Below, piece by piece: positions 51,226 to 55,344 of a DNA stretch of 55,344 bases. Source of the stretch: an uncultured Lentisphaerota bacterium (GTDB lineage: Bacteria > Verrucomicrobiota > Kiritimatiellia > CAIQIC01); contig CAIWHP010000101.1 in NCBI GenBank assembly GCA_903912445.1, positions 1 through 55,344 on the forward strand, read 5' to 3'. The position numbers were made by a program, and so were the translations under genes. The first letter of the stretch is position 1; each line of letters starts with the position of its first letter. The notes under the pieces are model-generated. The model saw nothing but the letters and a program-made list of their open reading frames with translations. It did no database searches and had not been told where the DNA came from.

Positions 51226-51704
51226 GGCATATCCTTTTTACGCGGGTGGCCGGCAACGGGCGCAGGCTCCGCCAGGCCCAGCACGAGCTTCTCGACCGAC
51301 TTGAGGAAATTGGCGCGCTCGGTGCGCGAATGCTTGCCGAAGCCTTGCGTCAGCGACGCATGACGCTGCCCGCGCATCTGCGCCAGGCTGCGCTGACCCT
51401 TGGCCGTGAGCGCCACGCGCACCACGCGCCGGTCCTCGCGGCTCCGGCGGCGCACCACCAGCCCGCGGCGCAGGAGCTGGTCCACCAGCCCCGTCGCCGT
51501 CGAGCCCTGCAGGCGCAGCTCCGCGGCCAGCGCGCACATCGTGCAGGGACCGCCATCGAGGAGGTGCTCCAGCGCCCACATCTGCGGCAGGGTGAGCGCA
51601 AGATCGTGCTGCGAGATGCCGCGCGAGAGGCGCGGCAGCAGCACGACGAGGCGCGCGGCGAACTGTTCCAGCGTAAGGTCGGCGGTGTGCATATTACTTC
51701 GCAT
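51222..51704 (-). CDS. MarR-family transcriptional regulator
   Basis: This is a winged-helix repressor of about 160 residues at the head of the efflux operon. MWALEHLLDGGPCTMCALAAELRLQGSTATGLVDQLLRRGLVVRRRSREDRRVVRVALT is the MarR helix-turn-helix and wing, with DRR at the wing tip. Cysteines in PCTMC could sense oxidants or metals. Two starts are close together, ATG 51704 (MRSNMHTAD) and ATG 51692 (MHTAD); the first lies within a nested palindrome that could be its own operator, which favours the second. It very likely represses marR-tolC-adaptor-RND until a ligand binds. Confidence 0.9.
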   Translation of the reverse strand: MRSNMHTADLTLEQFAARLVVLLPRLSRGISQHDLALTLPQMWALEHLLDGGPCTMCALAAELRLQGSTATGLVDQLLRRGLVVRRRSREDRRVVRVALTAKGQRSLAQMRGQRHASLTQGFGKHSRTERANFLKSVEKLVLGLAEPAPVAGHPRKKDMP

Positions 51705-51726
51705 CCCGAAATATTCGGCGCGCGAA
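51698..51726. promoter_or_regulatory. Nested palindrome at the marR start: candidate operator
   Basis: TTCGC (51698-51702) and GCGAA (51722-51726) are outer arms around an inner inverted repeat CCGAA-ATA-TTCGG (51706-51718). The symmetry centre lies 8-20 bp upstream of the marR start codon. The size and position fit a dimeric MarR-type operator controlling the efflux operon. Confidence 0.5.
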
Positions 51727-51876
51727 CTATACGCGCTGCGCAAAATTCCGCAAGCGGAATTCGCGCCCCCCTCCCCGCCGCGGGCCGGCGGCGGCCGCTT
51801 TCTGCTTGTCGGGCGGCTGGACGCCCGCTAATCTCGGGCCGCGGACAGAGCGTGGAACAGGGATGTTGGAACGCAT

Positions 51877-52176
51877 ATGGCCATGGAAGCAGTCAAGAAC
51901 GACGGCACGGCGCACACGCGCGAGGTGACCATCCAGAACCGGTTCGGCATTCATGCCCGGCCGGCGGCGCTGTTCGTCAAGACCGCCAACCGGTTCCAGA
52001 GCGATATTTCCGTGGAAAAGGACGGCCAGCGGGTCTCCGGCAAGAGCATCATCGGCCTGATGACCATCGAGGGCTATCAGGGCGCCGTCCTGCGGCTGAC
52101 CGCCAGCGGGCCGGACGCGACCGAGTCGCTCGACGCGCTCGAGGATCTGGTCCTGCAGAAGTTTTTCGAGGACTGA
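51877..52176 (+). CDS. ptsH: HPr-family phosphocarrier protein
   Basis: This is a 99-residue HPr. The phosphorylatable His26 lies in NRFGIHARPAALFVK, and the regulatory-serine site corresponds to Ser58 in RVSGKSIIGLM, so it could be a substrate of HPr kinase. It is about ten residues longer at the N terminus (MAMEAVKNDGTAHTR) than typical HPr. Enzyme I starts on the base after its stop codon. No sugar-specific EII gene is in the window, so the pair may serve a regulatory (nitrogen-type) phosphotransfer chain or act on transporters elsewhere. Confidence 0.93.
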   Translation: MAMEAVKNDGTAHTREVTIQNRFGIHARPAALFVKTANRFQSDISVEKDGQRVSGKSIIGLMTIEGYQGAVLRLTASGPDATESLDALEDLVLQKFFED

Positions 52177-53955
52177 GTGGACAACGGAACCCCCAACGGC
52201 GGCAGCGCAGAGCTCGAGTTCAAGGGCGTCGGCGTTTCCCCGGGCATCGTCAACGGCCCGGCCTTCGTGCTCGCGCCGGAGGAGGATGCGGTCGTCGTCC
52301 GCGACATCACGGCGGCCGACGTCCCGCGCGAGCTGCAGCGCTTCGAGCAGGCGCTGGTCGCCACCCGCCTGCAGATCCGCGAGCTCCAGCACCGCATGAC
52401 CGAAAGCATGGGCAAGGAGAGCGCGGAGATCTTCGAGGCGCACCTGCTGATGCTGGAGGACCGCGCCATCTACGACGAGATCGTGCGGATGCTGGGCACC
52501 GACCTGAAGAACATCGAGTTTGTGCTGCACGAGGTGACCAACCGCTACGCGCAGGCCCTGCGCAACCTGGAGGACGAATACCTCAGCGAGCGCGCCGTGG
52601 ACGTGCGCGACATCGCGCGCCGCCTGCTCCACAACCTCGCGGGCCGCAGCAGCAGCGCCCTCGCGGACCTGGCCGAGCCCTGCATCATCATCGCCCACGA
52701 CCTGTCGCCGACGGAGACCGCCGGCCTCAACAAGCAGAAGGTGCTCGGCTTTGCGACCGATCTCGGCAGCCCCACCAGCCACACGGCCATCATGGCGCGC
52801 GCGCTCGGCATCCCGGCGGTGGTCGGGATGCACGACATCACCCTGCGCGTGGCCGCCGGCGACCCGTTGCTGGTGGATGGCCAGCACGGGCTGGTCTTTG
52901 TGCAGCCCGCCGCCGAGCGCATCGAGCGCTACGCGCGCAAGCGCAAGGCCCAGGCCGCCATCCGCAGCCGCCTCGGCGAGCTGCGCGACCAGCCCGCGAT
53001 GACGCGCGACGGCTATCACATCCCGCTCGCCGCTAACATCGAGCTGCCCGCGGATGCCGACGTCGCCGTGGCCAACGGCGCCGACGGGGTCGGCCTGTTC
53101 CGCACCGAGTTCCTCTTCCTGAAGAATGTGCCCACCGAGGACGAGCAGGCCGAGGCCTACCTGCAGGTGGCGCGCCGCCTGGCGCCCGCGACGGTCATCA
53201 TCCGCACGATGGACATCGGTGGCGACAAGTTCATGAGCCACCTCAAGATGCCGCAGCAGGTCAACCCGTTCATGGGCTGGCGCGCCATCCGCTTCTGTCT
53301 CGCCCAGCCGGAGTTCTTCAAGGTCCAGCTCCGCGCCATCCTGCGCGCCAGCACGCTCAAGAACATCAAGATCATGTACCCCATGATCAGCAACGTGAAG
53401 GAAGTCATCGAGGCCAACCGCCTGCTCACGGAGGCCAAGAACGAGCTGGCGGCGCGCGGCGAGGAGTTCGACCAGGACATCGAGGTCGGCGTGATGATCG
53501 AGATCCCCTCGGCCGCGCTCACCGCCGACCTGATCGCCCCGCACGTCCGGTTTTTCAGCATCGGCACCAACGACCTCGTCCAGTACACGCTGGCCGTGGA
53601 TCGCGTCAACGAGCTCGTCAGCAGCCTCTACGAGCCGACGCACCCGGCGATCATCAAGCTGATCAAGCACACGGTCGACGTCGGCCACGAGCACGGCCTC
53701 TGGACCGGCGTCTGCGGCGAAATGGCCGGCAATCCCCTGCTGGTGCCGCTGCTCGTCGGCCTCGGCGTGGACGAGCTGAGCGTCAACGCCCCCGGCGTGC
53801 CGCTGGTCAAGGATGTGATCCGCAGCCTGCGCTTTGCCCAGGCCGAGGAACTGGGCCAGGCCGCGCTGCGCTCCGGGTCGGCCGAGGAAGTGCTCGAAAA
53901 CTGCCGCCAGCTCGTGGGCAAGATCGCGCCGGAAATCCTTGAATTAGTGGAATAA
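52177..53955 (+). CDS. ptsI: Phosphoenolpyruvate-protein phosphotransferase (enzyme I)
   Basis: This 592-residue cytoplasmic enzyme transfers phosphate from PEP to HPr. The N-terminal HPr-binding domain starts FKGVGVSPGIVNGPAFVL. The active-site His (about 201) is in LGSPTSHTAIMARALGIPAVVG. The PEP-binding barrel has GVGLFRTEFLFL, TVIIRTMDIGGDK and the signature IEIPSAALTADLIA...FFSIGTNDLVQYTLAVDR, with the catalytic cysteine in GVCGEMAGNP. It starts with GTG immediately after the ptsH stop codon, indicating coupled translation. The length is slightly above the E. coli protein. Confidence 0.95.
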   Translation: MDNGTPNGGSAELEFKGVGVSPGIVNGPAFVLAPEEDAVVVRDITAADVPRELQRFEQALVATRLQIRELQHRMTESMGKESAEIFEAHLLMLEDRAIYDEIVRMLGTDLKNIEFVLHEVTNRYAQALRNLEDEYLSERAVDVRDIARRLLHNLAGRSSSALADLAEPCIIIAHDLSPTETAGLNKQKVLGFATDLGSPTSHTAIMARALGIPAVVGMHDITLRVAAGDPLLVDGQHGLVFVQPAAERIERYARKRKAQAAIRSRLGELRDQPAMTRDGYHIPLAANIELPADADVAVANGADGVGLFRTEFLFLKNVPTEDEQAEAYLQVARRLAPATVIIRTMDIGGDKFMSHLKMPQQVNPFMGWRAIRFCLAQPEFFKVQLRAILRASTLKNIKIMYPMISNVKEVIEANRLLTEAKNELAARGEEFDQDIEVGVMIEIPSAALTADLIAPHVRFFSIGTNDLVQYTLAVDRVNELVSSLYEPTHPAIIKLIKHTVDVGHEHGLWTGVCGEMAGNPLLVPLLVGLGVDELSVNAPGVPLVKDVIRSLRFAQAEELGQAALRSGSAEEVLENCRQLVGKIAPEILELVE

Positions 53956-53994
53956 CCAGCTAGAGTGTGCGCGCTTTTTTAGAAAGGAAAAACC

Positions 53995-55200
53995 ATGATT
54001 AACACCCGTTCGTATCTGTTCACCTCCGAGTCCGTCGGCGAAGGCCATCCCGACAAGGTCTGCGACCGGATTTCCGATGCCGTCCTCGACGCCTGCCTCG
54101 CCATCGACCGCAGCAGCCGCGTCGCCTGCGAGACGTACGCCAAGTGCAACATCGTCGTCGTCGGCGGCGAGATCACCATCCCCGCCATCGGCCAGCGCCC
54201 CGTGGACAGCGTCATCAACATCAGCTCCATCGTCCGCGAAGCCATCCGCGACATCGGCTATACGCACAGCGACGACATCTTCCACGCCGACAAGGTCTTC
54301 ATCAACAACCTCCTCACCACCCAGTCGCCCGACATCGCGCAGGGCGTGGACGCCCGCAAGGCCAAGGGCAAGAAGACCGCCGAGCAGGGCGCGGGCGACC
54401 AGGGCCTGATGTTCGGCTACGCCTGCGACGAGACCCCGGAGCTCATGCCGGCCCCGATCATGTTCGCCCACCGCCTCGGCCGCGAGCTCACCCGCATCCG
54501 CAAGACCGGCAAGGTCGCGTGGCTGCGCCCCGACGCGAAGAGCCAGGTCTCCATCGCCTACGAAGGCGGCCGCCCCGTCGCGGTGACCAACGTCGTCATC
54601 TCCACCCAACACGCCGCCGACGTGGACCACAAGACCATCGAGAAGTTCTGCATCGACAACGTCGTCCGGAAGGTCATCCCGAAGAAGCTGCTCACCCCCA
54701 AGACCGAGTTCCTGATCAACCCGACCGGCCGCTTCGTGTGCGGCGGCCCCTCCGGCGACACCGGCCTCACCGGCCGCAAGATCATCGTCGACACCTACGG
54801 CGGCATGGGCCGCCACGGCGGCGGCGCCTTCTCCGGCAAGGATCCGAGCAAGGTTGACCGCAGCGCGGCCTACATGACCCGCTGGATCGCCAAGAACATC
54901 GTCGCCGCCAAGCTCGCGCGCCGCTGCGAGGTGCAGGTGGCCTACGCCATCGGCCACCCCAACCCCGTCAGCGTCCTTGTGGACACCTTCGGGACCGGCA
55001 TCACGACCGATGAGAAGATCGCCCAGGCGGTCCGGAAGGTCTTCGGCCTCAAGCCGGCCGAGATCATCACGCAGCTCAACCTGCTGCGCCCGATCTACCA
55101 GGCCACCAGCGCCTACGGTCACTTCGGCCGCACCGACGATCTCGACAGCTTCACCTGGGAGCGCACCGACAAGGTGGACGCACTCCTCGCCGTGCTCTGA
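53995..55200 (+). CDS. metK: S-adenosylmethionine synthetase
   Basis: This 401-residue enzyme makes SAM from methionine and ATP. It has [27 protein letters not shown] (His18, Asp20), the ATP loop [21 protein letters not shown], and the P-loop-like [19 protein letters not shown]. The C-terminal residues are those of bacterial MetK, and the length is normal. AAAGGA lies 7 bases before the ATG. The 39-bp gap after ptsI holds no recognisable SAM riboswitch, so it may be read from the ptsHI promoter or from a short promoter in that gap. Confidence 0.97.
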   Translation: MINTRSYLFTSESVGEGHPDKVCDRISDAVLDACLAIDRSSRVACETYAKCNIVVVGGEITIPAIGQRPVDSVINISSIVREAIRDIGYTHSDDIFHADKVFINNLLTTQSPDIAQGVDARKAKGKKTAEQGAGDQGLMFGYACDETPELMPAPIMFAHRLGRELTRIRKTGKVAWLRPDAKSQVSIAYEGGRPVAVTNVVISTQHAADVDHKTIEKFCIDNVVRKVIPKKLLTPKTEFLINPTGRFVCGGPSGDTGLTGRKIIVDTYGGMGRHGGGAFSGKDPSKVDRSAAYMTRWIAKNIVAAKLARRCEVQVAYAIGHPNPVSVLVDTFGTGITTDEKIAQAVRKVFGLKPAEIITQLNLLRPIYQATSAYGHFGRTDDLDSFTWERTDKVDALLAVL

Positions 55201-55220
55201 ACGCGCCCGGAGTAAAACAG

Positions 55221-55256
55221 CACAGGCCCGGCCATGGCCGGGCCTGTGTTGTTTGT
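55221..55256 (+). terminator. Strong hairpin terminator after metK
   Basis: A perfect 28-bp palindrome at 55221-55248 (arms CACAGGCCCGGCCA / TGGCCGGGCCTGTG) is followed by TTGTTTGT. It lies 20 bp after the metK stop codon and would end the ptsHI-metK transcript. Confidence 0.85.
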
Positions 55257-55263
55257 AGCCGCC

Positions 55264-55312
55264 TGAAAAAGCAAACAGGCCGCTCCCGGAAATCCGGAAA
55301 CGGCCTGTTTGC
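55264..55312 (-). terminator. Convergent hairpin terminator (minus strand)
   Basis: GCAAACAGGCCG (55271-55282) pairs with CGGCCTGTTTGC (55301-55312). On the minus strand the stem is followed by TTTTTC, so it would terminate a minus-strand gene lying beyond the right edge of the window. Confidence 0.7.
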
Positions 55313-55344
55313 GCTGCCAACCCGGCAGGCGCCCGCGCAACGCG

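Noticed and set aside
53956-53994. SAM riboswitch upstream of metK
   Set aside because: The gap is only 39 bp, contains no recognisable SAM aptamer pairing, and ends in an ordinary ribosome-binding site.

Overview
The window is GC-rich bacterial chromosome with tightly packed, often overlapping genes, and no tRNA, rRNA, CRISPR array or intact transposase that I can recognise. The gene set points to a member of the Planctomycetes-Verrucomicrobia-Chlamydiae group, most likely a Kiritimatiellota-like or related verrucomicrobial polysaccharide degrader: many glycoside hydrolases, a sulfatase, the anaerobe-style iorA-iorB-paaK-ACT operon, and dispersed TTTCCAA-NNN-TTGGAAA palindromes. This placement is inference; nothing in the window is a phylogenetic marker that I could test here.

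Layout. 1-392: start of an isoleucyl-tRNA synthetase (minus). 553-3213: three overlapping genes for sugar transfer and nucleotide-sugar modification (GT2, STELLO/DUF288-like, SDR epimerase). 3285-3632: a small beta-flower-like protein. 3878-7904: minus-strand operon iorA-iorB-paaK-ACT for arylpyruvate and aryl-acid CoA metabolism. 7960-9884: a secreted PLD-family nuclease and, divergently, a PcnB/CCA nucleotidyltransferase. 10003-18773: uronate-glycan genes (GH105-DUF4861, PL8, kduI, a GH141-like beta-helix protein, kduD), interrupted by a 550-bp unit carrying a four-helix-bundle (IVP-family) gene between inverted 7-bp repeat arrays. 18930-24471: signalling genes: a 5'-truncated histidine kinase, a NarL-type regulator, a CheY-like regulator and a 1211-residue multi-PAS hybrid kinase. 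24659-37048: a fucosidase/sulfatase block (LamG-GH95, GH29, a frameshifted GH95, sulfatase, an unknown alpha-barrel-like protein, an SGNH hydrolase). 37160-40563: minus-strand cdaA-ybbR (c-di-AMP synthesis) followed by a pectate-lyase-like beta-helix protein. 40805-44671: a GH106-like rhamnosidase. 44672-45292: no gene recognised. 45293-51704: minus-strand marR-tolC-adaptor-RND efflux operon. 51877-53955: HPr and enzyme I. 53995-55200: metK, followed by terminators.

How they work together. The two hydrolase blocks fit stepwise breakdown of a sulfated glycan containing fucose, rhamnose and uronate: lyase and sulfatase attack, removal of fucose (GH29, GH95, perhaps GH141) and rhamnose (GH106), hydrolysis of unsaturated uronyl ends (GH105), then KduI and KduD carry the ketouronate towards KDG. 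HPr/EI without a transporter partner, CdaA, and the kinases may provide control.

The most unusual content is not a protein. Two families of short repeats run through the window: (i) 17-bp palindromes in groups of two or three spaced 31-32 bp, mostly 10-30 bp upstream of start codons, and once inside a signal-peptide coding sequence; (ii) arrays with a constant 7-bp (once 9-bp) period but different unit sequence at each site. One of these arrays has broken the second GH95 gene, and another pair flanks the four-helix-bundle gene as terminal inverted repeats.
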